Source of the DNA: Terrisporobacter vanillatitrophus
GTDB taxonomy: Bacteria > Bacillota > Clostridia > Peptostreptococcales > Peptostreptococcaceae
Reading direction: 5' to 3'
NCBI RefSeq assembly: GCF_051148895.1
Contig: NZ_CP154625.1
Span: 1,116,001 to 1,180,000, forward strand
Length of the DNA stretch: 64,000 nt
Shown: positions 9,128-17,563 of the stretch, in pieces
Position numbering within the stretch: position 1 is the first letter of the stretch
Layout of the letters: every line of letters begins with the position of its first letter
Notes under the pieces: model-generated
Databases searched by the model: none
Told to the model about the DNA's origin: nothing
The model's input: the letters and a program-made list of their open reading frames with translations, nothing else
Translations under genes and position numbers: made by a program

Positions 9128-10183
9128 ATGGAAAATAAAATAAAAGTATTAGTAATTGATGATTCGATTATATTTAGGCGTATTATATCAAAGTACCTTC
9201 AAGAAGATTCAGAGTTAGAAGTAGTAGAAACAGCCAAAGATTCTTATGATGCAAGAGATAAAGTAATGCAATATAGACCAGATGTATTAACATTAGATAT
9301 AGAAATGCCGGGTCTTAATGGAATTGAATTTTTAAAAATTCTAATGAGCCAGTGTCCAATACCTACAATTGTTATAAGTGGTGCTAATGACAAATGTTTT
9401 GAGGCTTTATCAGCTGGAGCAGTAGGATTTGTAGATAAACCAACATCAAGTACTATGAACGAATTTGCAATAGATTTGGCTACTAAAATAAAGGAAGCAT
9501 CAGTAGCTAAAATAGATTTAAAAAGAAATTTTACGAAAGTTAGTAGACAGATAGATGAAAAAATAAGCTCTAAAAAATTAACTAGTATAGGAAACAATAG
9601 TGATCAGATAATTGCTATAGGAGCATCTATGGGAGGTGTAGAGGCAATAGGAAAAGTATTAAAAGAACTTCCTCTAGGTCTTCCAGGAATAGTAATTACA
9701 CAACATATGCCTCCCGTATTTACAAAAAGATATGCTGAACGTTTAAATAGAGAATGTATAATTAACGTAACAGAGGCAAAAAATGGAGAAGTTATATTGC
9801 CAGGCCATGCATACATTGCTCCAGGCGGTTTGCAAATGGGTATTGTAAAGAAAAATAATAAGTTTTTAATACAAGTTAAAGAAGGCGATAAAGTGAGTGG
9901 TCATTGCCCATCAGTGGATTACTTATTTGAATCTGTGGCAAATGAGGCTAAAGAAAAATCTATAGCAGCTATTTTAACAGGTATGGGATCTGATGGAGCA
10001 AGAGGCTTATTGGAAATAAAAAAAGCTGGTGGGTATACTATTGGTCAAAATAAACAATCATGTACTGTTTACGGTATGCCAATGGCAGCAAATAACATGG
10101 GTGCAGTTATAAAGGAAACATCTTTAGATATGATTCCAAATGCAATATTAAACCAACTCAAAAGAAATGAAATAAAAAAATAA
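9128..10183 (+). CDS. cheB: CheB protein-glutamate methylesterase/deamidase
   Basis: Removes methyl groups from receptor glutamates to reset sensitivity. Seen: N-terminal receiver domain with DD at 11-12 and phospho-acceptor Asp57 in LTLDIEMPG; linker about 125-155; C-terminal esterase domain carrying the catalytic Ser in IGASMGGVEAIG, His in TQHMPP and Asp in TGMGSDGARGL. Length 351 aa is typical. The start is preceded by AAAGGAG. It lies between cheA and cheC. Confidence 0.95.
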   Translation: MENKIKVLVIDDSIIFRRIISKYLQEDSELEVVETAKDSYDARDKVMQYRPDVLTLDIEMPGLNGIEFLKILMSQCPIPTIVISGANDKCFEALSAGAVGFVDKPTSSTMNEFAIDLATKIKEASVAKIDLKRNFTKVSRQIDEKISSKKLTSIGNNSDQIIAIGASMGGVEAIGKVLKELPLGLPGIVITQHMPPVFTKRYAERLNRECIINVTEAKNGEVILPGHAYIAPGGLQMGIVKKNNKFLIQVKEGDKVSGHCPSVDYLFESVANEAKEKSIAAILTGMGSDGARGLLEIKKAGGYTIGQNKQSCTVYGMPMAANNMGAVIKETSLDMIPNAILNQLKRNEIKK

Positions 10184-10212
10184 TCTAAAGATTAGATAGA
10201 AAGAGGGTATAT

Positions 10213-10827
10213 ATGACAATTACTTGTGATAAATTAAATATATTTCGTGAAATTAGTAATATAGGATCTGGTAATGCATCAACATCATTAGCTACAATGT
10301 TAAATGAATTAGTTGATATTGGAATACCGAACAGCGATATGATTGAACTTGATGATATTACTAAAAGTTACAACTCACCAGAGGAATTGGTAGTAGGAAC
10401 AGTTTTACAACTTTCAGGAGATATGGAAGGTTTTATCATGGTTATCATGAAAATAGATTCTGCTTTTAATTTACTTTCAAAATTATCAGGTAAAGAAATT
10501 AAACATGATAAAAATAATTATGAAGAAATGTGTAAAGAATTGAGTGCAATGGGAGAAATATGTAATATATTATGTGGAACATATTTAACAGCAATATCTG
10601 ATATGACAAATTTAACCATAACACCATCAATACCTCATTTTAGTATAGATATGGTAAGAGCAATAATGAACTTACCAATTTCATTATACGGATTAGACTT
10701 TGGTTCAATATTATGTATTGAAACAGACTTTTTTACTCAAAATCATGATGTGGAAGGAAAGTACTATTTTATTCCTAATGTGTCATCATGTACTAAATTA
10801 TTATCATCTTTAGGCTTTGCTGTGTAG
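10213..10827 (+). CDS. cheC: CheC CheY-P phosphatase
   Basis: CheC dephosphorylates CheY-P and, in Bacillus, binds CheD. Seen: two phosphatase helices, the first ISNIGSGNASTSLATML near residues 15-31 and the second ELSAMGEICNILCGTYLTAI near 115-134, each with the E-x2-3-N arrangement of active CheC/FliY proteins, plus the matching Pro region. The 204-aa length matches CheC and not the smaller CheX. Start ATG 10213 follows AAAGAGGG. It is immediately upstream of cheD, the normal partner. Confidence 0.9.
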   Translation: MTITCDKLNIFREISNIGSGNASTSLATMLNELVDIGIPNSDMIELDDITKSYNSPEELVVGTVLQLSGDMEGFIMVIMKIDSAFNLLSKLSGKEIKHDKNNYEEMCKELSAMGEICNILCGTYLTAISDMTNLTITPSIPHFSIDMVRAIMNLPISLYGLDFGSILCIETDFFTQNHDVEGKYYFIPNVSSCTKLLSSLGFAV

Positions 10828-10836
10828 GATTACATA

Positions 10837-11316
10837 ATGGAAACTGTAGGTATAGCAGAGTATAAGATTGTAAAAGTGCCACAAAAAATTATGACTATAG
10901 GACTTGGATCATGTTGTGGTGTAATTCTTTATGATGAGATAAATAAAATTGCAGGATTAGTACATATTTTACTTTCTAGCTCCAAAAATGAAAAAATAAT
11001 AGTAAACAAAGCAAAGTATGCTGATACAGGAATAGTTGCATTATATGAAGATATGAAAAAACTAGGAGCAAATTCTAGATTTATAAGAGCAAAGTTAGCG
11101 GGTGGTGCACACATGTTTAACTTTAATAATTCATCAAGTAGTGTATTTACTATAGGTGAAAAAAATGTAAAATCATGTAAAGAAACCTTAGCTAAATTAA
11201 ATATTCCAATTGTATCAGAAGATACATTAGGTACTTGTGGAAGAACTATTGTATTTGATACAACAACTAATAAATTACATGTAAAGAGCGTTGGTAAAGG
11301 TGAGAAGTTAATCTAA
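10837..11316 (+). CDS. cheD: CheD receptor glutamine deamidase
   Basis: Deamidates receptor glutamines and takes part in the CheC-CheD-CheY-P adaptation circuit. Seen: catalytic Cys region TIGLGSCCGVILYD, catalytic His in AGLVHILL, and the conserved KLAGGAHMF strand; 159 aa is the usual length. It begins 9 nt after cheC. The tandem CC in the active-site loop makes it ambiguous which Cys is the nucleophile; by family position the first is expected. Confidence 0.93.
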   Translation: METVGIAEYKIVKVPQKIMTIGLGSCCGVILYDEINKIAGLVHILLSSSKNEKIIVNKAKYADTGIVALYEDMKKLGANSRFIRAKLAGGAHMFNFNNSSSSVFTIGEKNVKSCKETLAKLNIPIVSEDTLGTCGRTIVFDTTTNKLHVKSVGKGEKLI

Positions 11317-11336
11317 TTAAAAAGGGGGTAGTATTT

Positions 11337-11819
11337 ATGTATGCAAGTGATGTAGAAGCAGAAAATAGAATAGATGATTTGTATATGGTTTTTGTAGTGA
11401 ATAATCAAAAGTATGCACTATCATCCAAATACATTATAGAAATTATAGAAATGTTACCAATAACAAAGGTACCATTCCTTCCAAAATACATGAATGGTAT
11501 TATAAATTTAAGAAGTACGATTATTCCAGTTATGGATGCTAGAATAAGATTTGATATAGAACCTATAAAGTATAATGAGAGAACTTGTATCATTATAATC
11601 GAAAATAATGATAATAAAATAGGATTAATAGTTGATACAGTAAATGAAGTAATTCATATTTCACCAGAAAGTAGCATGAATATGGATTCTAGCCAAGAGG
11701 TAGGAAAAAATAACTTTATAAAATCTGTTAGTGAAATAAATAATGATATACAATTAATACTAGATTGTGATTCATTAATGACGATAGTAGAGGAAAATAA
11801 TTATGCAGTTGACAGATAG
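11337..11819 (+). CDS. cheW: CheW coupling protein
   Basis: Scaffold that links receptors to the CheA P5 domain. Seen: a standard double SH3-like CheW fold, with FVVNNQKYALSSKYIIEIIE near the N-terminus, the conserved NGIINLRSTIIPVMDARIRF segment, and the GLIVDTVNEVIHI strand. Length 160 aa. The start has a strong AAGGGGG site. Its last 17 nt overlap cheR in another frame, which implies coupled translation of the two. Confidence 0.93.
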   Translation: MYASDVEAENRIDDLYMVFVVNNQKYALSSKYIIEIIEMLPITKVPFLPKYMNGIINLRSTIIPVMDARIRFDIEPIKYNERTCIIIIENNDNKIGLIVDTVNEVIHISPESSMNMDSSQEVGKNNFIKSVSEINNDIQLILDCDSLMTIVEENNYAVDR

Positions 11820-12615
11820 AGATTTTGCAAGATTGAGAAATTTCATGTATAATAATTATGGAGTTAATCTTGAAAATAAAAGGACATTAATAGAAACAAG
11901 ACTACTAATGATGGTTAAAAAATTAGGATTTTCAGATTATAACAGTTATATAGATAATTTGATGCAAGATAAAACAGGTGAACAAGTATCAATGTTAGTA
12001 GAAAAATTAACTACGAACTATACATATTTTATGCGTGAAGAAATGCATTTTGAGTTTTTAAAAGAGAACGTATTAATACCAAGTTCAAAAATACCACCAC
12101 TTGGAGGGTTAAAAATTTGGTCTGCAGCTTCATCAACAGGTGAAGAGGCTTATTGTATTGCCATGTTAGCCTCAAGTATTTTAGGCACTAATTCAAGTCA
12201 AAGAATAGCTATAACGGCATCTGATATATCAAACAAAGTATTAAAACAAGCTAAAGATGGAATTTACTCAAATGATAAAATAGAGAAGTTACCATCAGCA
12301 TGGGTAAAAAATTATTTTAAAAAAATAGATGAAAAAAAATATGAGGTAAATCCAAATATAAAAAAATTAGTAGAGTTTAAATATTTTAACTTAAATAATA
12401 GTTTAGGTTGGAGTAAATCAAAATATGATGTTATTTTTTGTAGAAATGTAATGATTTATTTTGATAATGTTACAAATCAAAAATTAATTAATAGATTATA
12501 CGACTCCTTAAAGCCAGGTGGATACTTAATAATTGGAATGTCAGAAAGTTTGTCTAATCTAAAAACTGATTTAAAAAGAGTAAAACCATCAGTATATAAA
12601 AAAAATAAAGTATAG
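11803..12615 (+). CDS. cheR: CheR chemoreceptor methyltransferase
   Basis: S-adenosylmethionine-dependent methylation of receptor glutamates. Seen: N-terminal helical domain (DRDFARLRNFMYNNYGVNL), the TTNYTYFMRE segment typical of CheR, the SAM-binding IWSAASSTGEEAYCIAM near residue 107, and the CRNVMIYFD motif near 209. Length 270 aa. The start ATG 11803 lies inside cheW behind AGAGGA. There is no TPR or pentapeptide-binding extension, in keeping with receptors that lack a docking pentapeptide. Confidence 0.94.
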   Translation: MQLTDRDFARLRNFMYNNYGVNLENKRTLIETRLLMMVKKLGFSDYNSYIDNLMQDKTGEQVSMLVEKLTTNYTYFMREEMHFEFLKENVLIPSSKIPPLGGLKIWSAASSTGEEAYCIAMLASSILGTNSSQRIAITASDISNKVLKQAKDGIYSNDKIEKLPSAWVKNYFKKIDEKKYEVNPNIKKLVEFKYFNLNNSLGWSKSKYDVIFCRNVMIYFDNVTNQKLINRLYDSLKPGGYLIIGMSESLSNLKTDLKRVKPSVYKKNKV

Positions 12616-12691
12616 TTTTTGAATCTTAAAAGAATTAAAATATAAATAAGACTAAGTTAACAAAATGTATTTGAAACAATGGAGGAAAGTT

Positions 12692-13045
12692 ATGAAAAGA
12701 GTATTAATAGTTGATGATGCAGCCTTTATGCGTATGACAATAAAAAATATGCTTTCAAATTATGAGTATGAAATAGTAGGAGAAGCAGAAAATGGTTTAG
12801 AAGCTGTTGAAAAATACAAAGAATTAAGCCCAGATATAGTTACAATGGATATAACTATGCCTGAACTTGATGGAATACAAGCTTTGAGAATGATTAAAAA
12901 ATTAAATCCAGGGGCATCAGTAGTTATGGTTTCAGCACTAGGACAAGAAGCAAAAATGAAAGAGGCTATTATATATGGTGCTAAAGGATTTATAGTAAAA
13001 CCTTTTAAAGAAGAAATACTTTTAGGTGCATTATCAAAGTTATAA
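12692..13045 (+). CDS. cheY: CheY response regulator
   Basis: Single receiver domain, 117 aa. The start at 12692 is chosen because GGAGG (12681-12685) sits just upstream, and translation from the ATG at 12665 would run through it. Seen: acidic pair Asp8-Asp9, phospho-acceptor Asp53 in VTMDITMPELDG, Ser in VMVSALGQ, and Lys in KGFIVKPF, so all active residues are intact. CheY-P carries the signal from CheA to the flagellar switch. It closes the che operon ahead of a terminator. Confidence 0.93.
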   Translation: MKRVLIVDDAAFMRMTIKNMLSNYEYEIVGEAENGLEAVEKYKELSPDIVTMDITMPELDGIQALRMIKKLNPGASVVMVSALGQEAKMKEAIIYGAKGFIVKPFKEEILLGALSKL

Positions 13046-13073
13046 GAAATATATATAATGCAAAAACTATATG

Positions 13074-13121
13074 ATACTATAGGTTAATTTATGTAAAATA
13101 AGTTAGCCTATAGTATTTTTT
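13074..13121 (+). terminator. Intrinsic terminator of the che operon
   Basis: A 14-bp stem (ATACTATAGGTTAA at 13074-13087 against TTAGCCTATAGTAT at 13103-13116, one wobble) followed by six T residues. The following stretch to 13310 is AT-rich with no gene visible. Confidence 0.85.
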
Positions 13122-13310
13122 ACATTTAAATTAATTTAATATGTTAATAATAGTTTTGTGAAGCTACAAATATTAATTATAGATAGATAAATAAGGAAAT
13201 AATAATATTAAAATTTATAAATTAAAATATTATTGTAAGATAAAGGCTTTATATTATCATATATTATTGATATTTCAACATTTAGCAATACTTACAAAAC
13301 AGTCATTTTT

Positions 13311-13339
13311 TTGACAGATTGTGAGAAATAAAGTATAAT
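13311..13339 (+). promoter_or_regulatory. Consensus sigma-A promoter for the ligase-racemase genes
   Basis: TTGACA (13311-13316), 17-nt spacer, TATAAT (13334-13339): a perfect vegetative promoter 36 nt before the ligase start. Confidence 0.85.
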
Positions 13340-13375
13340 AACCAATGTATTTAAAAAGAATAAGAGGTGGATAAA

Positions 13376-14590
13376 GTGGATAAAATTAAAATTCAACCTG
13401 TGTTGGTTGGTGGAGATATAAACTGTTATTCTGTGGCTAGAGCTTATCATGAAGCTTATGGAGTAAAATCAATAGCTTTTGGAAAAATGTTACTTGGAGC
13501 AACAAAGGACAGTAATATAATAGATTTTAGAGTAGATCCTAATATGGGAAATAAAGAAGAGTTTATTAAAGTTTTATTAAAAACTGCAGATGAACTAGCG
13601 CAGCCAAATAAAAAACTTATAATTCACGGATGTACTGATGAGTACGCAGAATTAATAATAGATTATAGAGATGTATTATCAGAAAAGTACATAGTACCTT
13701 ATATAGGAGCTGAACTTAAAGATAAGTTAATAGAAAAAGAATTATTTTACAATATGTGTGAAGAATATGGACTAGATTATCCTAAAACATATATATACAA
13801 TAAGGGTGATGAAATAGGTGACTTTGGATTTAACTATCCAGTTATATTAAAAGCATCTGATAGCATATCATTTTTCCAAAATGCTTTTGAAGGAATGAAT
13901 AAAGCATATCTTATACAAGATGAAAAAGAGTTTAAAAGAGAAATAGAAAAAATATATTCTCATGGTTATGAAAAATCTATGATAGTTCAAGATTTTATAC
14001 CTGGAGATGACTCGCATATGAGAGTTTTAACTTGTTACTCAGATAAAAATGGTAAAGTTAAAATGCAATGTTTAGGACATGTTTTATTAGAAGAACATAC
14101 TCCAAAAGGAATAGGAAATCATGCAGCTATCATAACAGAATACGATGAAGAAGTAATGACTAAATTCAAAAACTTCTTAGAAAGTATAAACTATACAGGA
14201 TATTCAAACTTTGATATAAAATACGATGAAAGAGACAATAAATACAAAGTCTTTGAAATAAACTTAAGACAAGGTAGAAGTAACTACTACGTAACATCTT
14301 CAGGAAATAACATAGCTAAGTTTGTTGTAGAAGATAGAGTTAACAATAAAGAGTTAGACTTAAAAATACAAAAAGAACCTTTCTTCTGGAGGTGTATACC
14401 AAAAAAGGTAGTATATAAATATGTAAAGAGTCAAGAATTAGTAAATAAATGTAAAGAATTAGATGCTGCAGGAAAATCTGCTACATCATTTGGATATGAA
14501 GCTGACTTAAAAGGAAACTTCAAAAGAAGATGGTATATATTCTTATATCATGTAAATCAATTTAGAAAATTTAAAAAATACTGTAAGTAG
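13376..14590 (+). CDS. ATP-grasp ligase, D-aspartate ligase (Asl)-like
   Basis: Proposed to activate the beta-carboxyl of D-Asp and attach it to the lysine side chain of peptidoglycan precursors, as the enterococcal and lactococcal Asl enzymes do. Seen: an N-terminal Rossmann-like domain (PVLVGGDINCYSVARAYHEA), an ATP-grasp core (YPVILKASDSISFF, then MIVQDFIPGDDSHMRVLTCY), and a metal-binding end (FEINLRQGRSNYY). Length 404 aa, close to the Asl enzymes as I remember them. GTG 13376 is preferred to GTG 13367 because AGAGGTGG lies immediately upstream of it. The racemase follows 12 nt later and murE next, which supports a cell-wall role. The exact amino-acid substrate is inferred; another D-amino acid is possible. 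Confidence 0.75.
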   Translation: MDKIKIQPVLVGGDINCYSVARAYHEAYGVKSIAFGKMLLGATKDSNIIDFRVDPNMGNKEEFIKVLLKTADELAQPNKKLIIHGCTDEYAELIIDYRDVLSEKYIVPYIGAELKDKLIEKELFYNMCEEYGLDYPKTYIYNKGDEIGDFGFNYPVILKASDSISFFQNAFEGMNKAYLIQDEKEFKREIEKIYSHGYEKSMIVQDFIPGDDSHMRVLTCYSDKNGKVKMQCLGHVLLEEHTPKGIGNHAAIITEYDEEVMTKFKNFLESINYTGYSNFDIKYDERDNKYKVFEINLRQGRSNYYVTSSGNNIAKFVVEDRVNNKELDLKIQKEPFFWRCIPKKVVYKYVKSQELVNKCKELDAAGKSATSFGYEADLKGNFKRRWYIFLYHVNQFRKFKKYCK

Positions 14591-14602
14591 ATTGGTGATA
14601 AT

Positions 14603-15304
14603 ATGAATAATATAACGGTAGGTGTTTTAGGCGGCCTAGGACCTATGGCCTCTGTATATTTCTATGAAATGGTAGTAAATATGACAGAAGCAAAGACTGA
14701 CCAAGAGCATGTAGATATGATAATAACAAATAGAGCGACTACACCGGATAGAACAGCCTTTATAGTAGGTAACTCTAACGAAGATCCATCAAAAATATTA
14801 ATAGATGATGCAAAGAAATTAGAAAAGTATGGTGTGGATTTTATTGTAATAACATGCAATACGGCACATTATTTCTATGAAAAAATAGTTAATAGTGTTA
14901 ATATACCTTTAGTAAATATTGTAGAAGAAACAATTAAACATGCTAAAGTAACTAATCATAAAAAACTAGGTATTCTTGCTACTACTGGAAACATTAAAAC
15001 TAATTTATACCAAAATATGTGTGAAAAGTATGATATAGAATATTTAGTATTAGACGAAAATAGACAGTCTCAAATAATGGAAATAATTTACGATGATATA
15101 AAAAGTGGTAAACCAGCTGATATGGACAAGTTTAATTCTATAGTAGATTATTTAAAAGAAAATAGTTGTGATGGAGTTATTCTTGGATGTACAGAGTTAT
15201 CCATATTAAAAAATGACAATAAACTAGATGGAAATTTTTATATAGATTCTCTGGAAGTTCTTGCTAGAGAAACTATATTAAGAAGCGGAAGAAAATTAAA
15301 ATAG
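14603..15304 (+). CDS. Aspartate/glutamate racemase family protein (probable aspartate racemase)
   Basis: PLP-independent two-cysteine racemase. Seen: N-terminal VGVLGGLGPMASVYFYE, first catalytic Cys in DFIVITCNTAHYF (about residue 84), second in GVILGCTELSIL (about residue 197). Length 233 aa fits aspartate racemase; MurI glutamate racemases are about 260. Together with the neighbouring D-Asp-ligase-like gene the natural role is to supply D-Asp for a peptidoglycan cross-bridge. It is translated 12 nt after the ligase, and its stop codon is embedded in a terminator stem. Confidence 0.85.
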   Translation: MNNITVGVLGGLGPMASVYFYEMVVNMTEAKTDQEHVDMIITNRATTPDRTAFIVGNSNEDPSKILIDDAKKLEKYGVDFIVITCNTAHYFYEKIVNSVNIPLVNIVEETIKHAKVTNHKKLGILATTGNIKTNLYQNMCEKYDIEYLVLDENRQSQIMEIIYDDIKSGKPADMDKFNSIVDYLKENSCDGVILGCTELSILKNDNKLDGNFYIDSLEVLARETILRSGRKLK

Positions 15305-15328
15305 AGTAGTTAACCTACTCTATTTTTT
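15301..15328 (+). terminator. Terminator overlapping the racemase stop codon
   Basis: A 9-bp perfect stem (ATAGAGTAG / CTACTCTAT) with a TTAAC loop and six T residues. It lies between the racemase and murE, so murE may be expressed by read-through or by an unseen promoter. Confidence 0.85.
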
Positions 15329-15350
15329 AGAATGAGAAAGGAAGTATATT

Positions 15351-16865
15351 ATGAAGTTATTTAAACTAATGGAAGATGTAAGTTTTACATCTAACTTACC
15401 TTTAGAAGAAATTAAGGAGATTGAAATAAAAGATATAGCATATAACTCTAGAAGTTGTAAAGAAGAATTTATATTTGTTGCACTTGTGGGAGAAACTGTA
15501 GATGGCCATAGGTTTGTTAAAAATGCTTATGATAATGGAGCTAGAGTATTTTTACTACAAAAAGGAATGGAATCTAGTAAATATGTTATGGAATTACCAA
15601 GTGGTGTGATAAAGTTATTTGTTGAAGATACAAGAATAAGTTTATCAAGAATATCACATAACTTTTTTGAAAAGCCTTCTAACTCACTGAAAATAATTGG
15701 AGTTACAGGAACTAAGGGAAAAACAACTATAACAAACTATATTGCAACTGTTTTAAATGAATCAGGAGTTAATACTGGTGTAATAGGAACAAATGGAACT
15801 TTCTTCAATGGAACTTATGAAATTACTGCCAATACTACTCCAGAAAGCTATGAGTTACATAGAATCTTTAGAAAAATGCTAGACAGTGGTGTGAAATGTG
15901 TTTCTATGGAAGTTTCTTCTGGTGGAATAATGCAAAATAGAGTAGAAGATATAGATTTTGATGTAGCTGTCTTTTCAAATTTATCGCCGGATCACATAGG
16001 CCCAAAGGAACATCCAACATTTGAGCACTATTTACAATGTAAAGCAAGATTATTTAAAATGGCTAAACATGGAATTATTAATGCTGATGATGAGTATGCA
16101 AAAGATATAATAAAAGTAGCCACTTGTGATGTGGAGACTTTTGGAATAGAAAATAATGCGAATTTAACTGCAAATAATATAAGATACTCAAAAGAAATAG
16201 ATTCTCTTGGGGTAAGTTTTGACTGTAATACAAAAGAAGAAACGTTTCCTTGTTTTATATGTTCTCCAGGGACTTTTAGTATCTACAACTCATTAGCAGT
16301 TATAGCCGTTTGCAAATATTTAGATGTAAAAAAAGAGATTATGATAGATGCACTAAAAAGTGCTAAGGTTAGTGGTAGGGTGGAAGTTTTATCAATACTT
16401 CCTTATGCCACAGTAATAGTTGACTATGCTCACAATGGTGTTAGTCTAGAGAATATATTACAAACTCTTAAAAACTATGAACATGATAGATTAATATGTT
16501 TATTTGGCTCAGTAGGTGGACGAACTGAAATAAGAAGAAAAGAATTAGGTGATGTTGCTGCTCGTGAATGTGATTTAGCTATACTTACAGCAGACAATCC
16601 AGATTTTGAAGACCCTATGAATGTTATAAATGATATAGCCCAGTCTTTTGAAGGATCTTCTTGTGAAGTAATAAAAATAGCAGATAGAGAAGAAGCTATA
16701 AAATATGCTATTAGAAATGCTAATAAAGGAGATATGATAGTCTTTGCAGGTAAAGGTCATGAAAAATACCAATTAATAAATGGAGAAAAATTACCTTTTG
16801 ATGAAATCGCAATTGCAAAAGATGAAGCAAAAAAAGTAATAGAAGAAAAAGAATTATTAGCTTAA
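15351..16865 (+). CDS. murE: MurE UDP-MurNAc-tripeptide synthetase, probably not mDAP-specific
   Basis: Cytoplasmic Mur ligase that adds the third stem-peptide residue. Seen: N-terminal UDP-binding domain (IAYNSRSCKEEFIFVALVGE), ATP loop IGVTGTKGKTTITNYI near residue 117, the NTTPESYELHR segment, carbamylated-Lys region YLQCKARLFKM, and the C-terminal domain with VDYAHNG and FAGKGHEKYQ. The position that specifies the amino acid reads D415-N-P-D418; mDAP enzymes carry DNPR there, and L-Lys enzymes such as that of Staphylococcus carry a non-Arg residue. This points to L-Lys or another non-DAP residue, in keeping with the D-Asp ligase upstream. Length 504 aa; start behind GAAAGGAAG. Confidence 0.9.
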   Translation: MKLFKLMEDVSFTSNLPLEEIKEIEIKDIAYNSRSCKEEFIFVALVGETVDGHRFVKNAYDNGARVFLLQKGMESSKYVMELPSGVIKLFVEDTRISLSRISHNFFEKPSNSLKIIGVTGTKGKTTITNYIATVLNESGVNTGVIGTNGTFFNGTYEITANTTPESYELHRIFRKMLDSGVKCVSMEVSSGGIMQNRVEDIDFDVAVFSNLSPDHIGPKEHPTFEHYLQCKARLFKMAKHGIINADDEYAKDIIKVATCDVETFGIENNANLTANNIRYSKEIDSLGVSFDCNTKEETFPCFICSPGTFSIYNSLAVIAVCKYLDVKKEIMIDALKSAKVSGRVEVLSILPYATVIVDYAHNGVSLENILQTLKNYEHDRLICLFGSVGGRTEIRRKELGDVAARECDLAILTADNPDFEDPMNVINDIAQSFEGSSCEVIKIADREEAIKYAIRNANKGDMIVFAGKGHEKYQLINGEKLPFDEIAIAKDEAKKVIEEKELLA

Positions 16866-16883
16866 TGAATAATTTAATAATAA

Positions 16884-16913
16884 TGGGACTGTCTTAAAAT
16901 AAAAAGATAGTTC
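16884..16913 (+). terminator. Weak hairpin after murE
   Basis: GGGACTGTCTT pairs with AAGATAGTTCC through several G-U pairs. It is followed by an A-run rather than a T-run on this strand; it may act with the next terminator. Confidence 0.35.
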
Positions 16914-16921
16914 CACAAAAA

Positions 16922-16954
16922 AAGGGATAAACTCACATAAAGTTTATCCCTTTT
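16922..16954. terminator. Bidirectional terminator between murE and the convergent gene
   Basis: A 12-bp perfect stem (AAGGGATAAACT at 16922-16933 and AGTTTATCCCTT at 16941-16952) flanked by an A-run on one side and TTTT on the other, so it can serve murE (+) and the 17058-17459 gene (-). Confidence 0.85.
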
Positions 16955-17057
16955 GCGTAATTGATTGTAATTCTATAGTAAAACTTTAACAAATATACTA
17001 TAGTTAAATTGATTTTTGAAAATTCTTATGATATTATTAAATTAATTAGAAAACAAA

Positions 17058-17459
17058 TTAGTCATGGCATCTTGATTTATTCAATCCTTGACCAGTTACA
17101 TCAATTATTTTATTTATTGCAGTGTCAGATAAAAATACAATTTCTGATGGTTCGCTTTTCAAATTTTCACCCATCAACTTTAAACCATTAGAGTTTTCTA
17201 TGTAAGAAATATCAAGATTTCTCCTGAAAATTCTATTAGTAGTCTTATCCCTAACTTCTACAGTAATTTCATCACAACTAATAAAATCTAAAGGAGTATT
17301 GTTTGGAGTTAAATTATTGTTGAAGTAGTCTATAATATAACTTATAGTATAATCCCTCAAAACAATTAATTCCTCATTAGTCCTAGCATTAGATGTAGAA
17401 ACTAACTTATCAAATATTTCTTTAAAAACTTCTTCATTTAAAACAGTATCTTTAATCAT
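17058..17459 (-). CDS. Hypothetical protein, 133 aa
   Basis: I do not recognise a family. The ATG at 17459 is preferred over the upstream TTG (17471) because GGAGG (complement of 17464-17468) sits 4-5 nt before it. The product has an acidic, helical N-terminal half (KEIFDKLVSTSNARTNEELI) and a C-terminal half with predicted beta strands (EVRDKTTNRIFRRNLDISYI). There is no signal peptide, membrane segment or metal motif. It is transcribed away from the molybdenum-enzyme gene, with 104 nt between the two starts, and toward murE. Confidence 0.7.
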   Translation of the reverse strand: MIKDTVLNEEVFKEIFDKLVSTSNARTNEELIVLRDYTISYIIDYFNNNLTPNNTPLDFISCDEITVEVRDKTTNRIFRRNLDISYIENSNGLKLMGENLKSEPSEIVFLSDTAINKIIDVTGQGLNKSRCHD

Positions 17460-17563
17460 AATAACCTCCAAATATGTATTAATTTTGCTAATTAATAAAT
17501 TTACATAAATTATAGTCCAAGTTTATTAATTTAGGAATAAAAATTTAAAAGGGGGAAATAAAT

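Noticed and set aside
17009..17191. A 60-codon + frame in the murE to oxidoreductase gap
   Set aside because: It overlaps the better-supported minus-strand gene and has no ribosome binding site or recognisable sequence.
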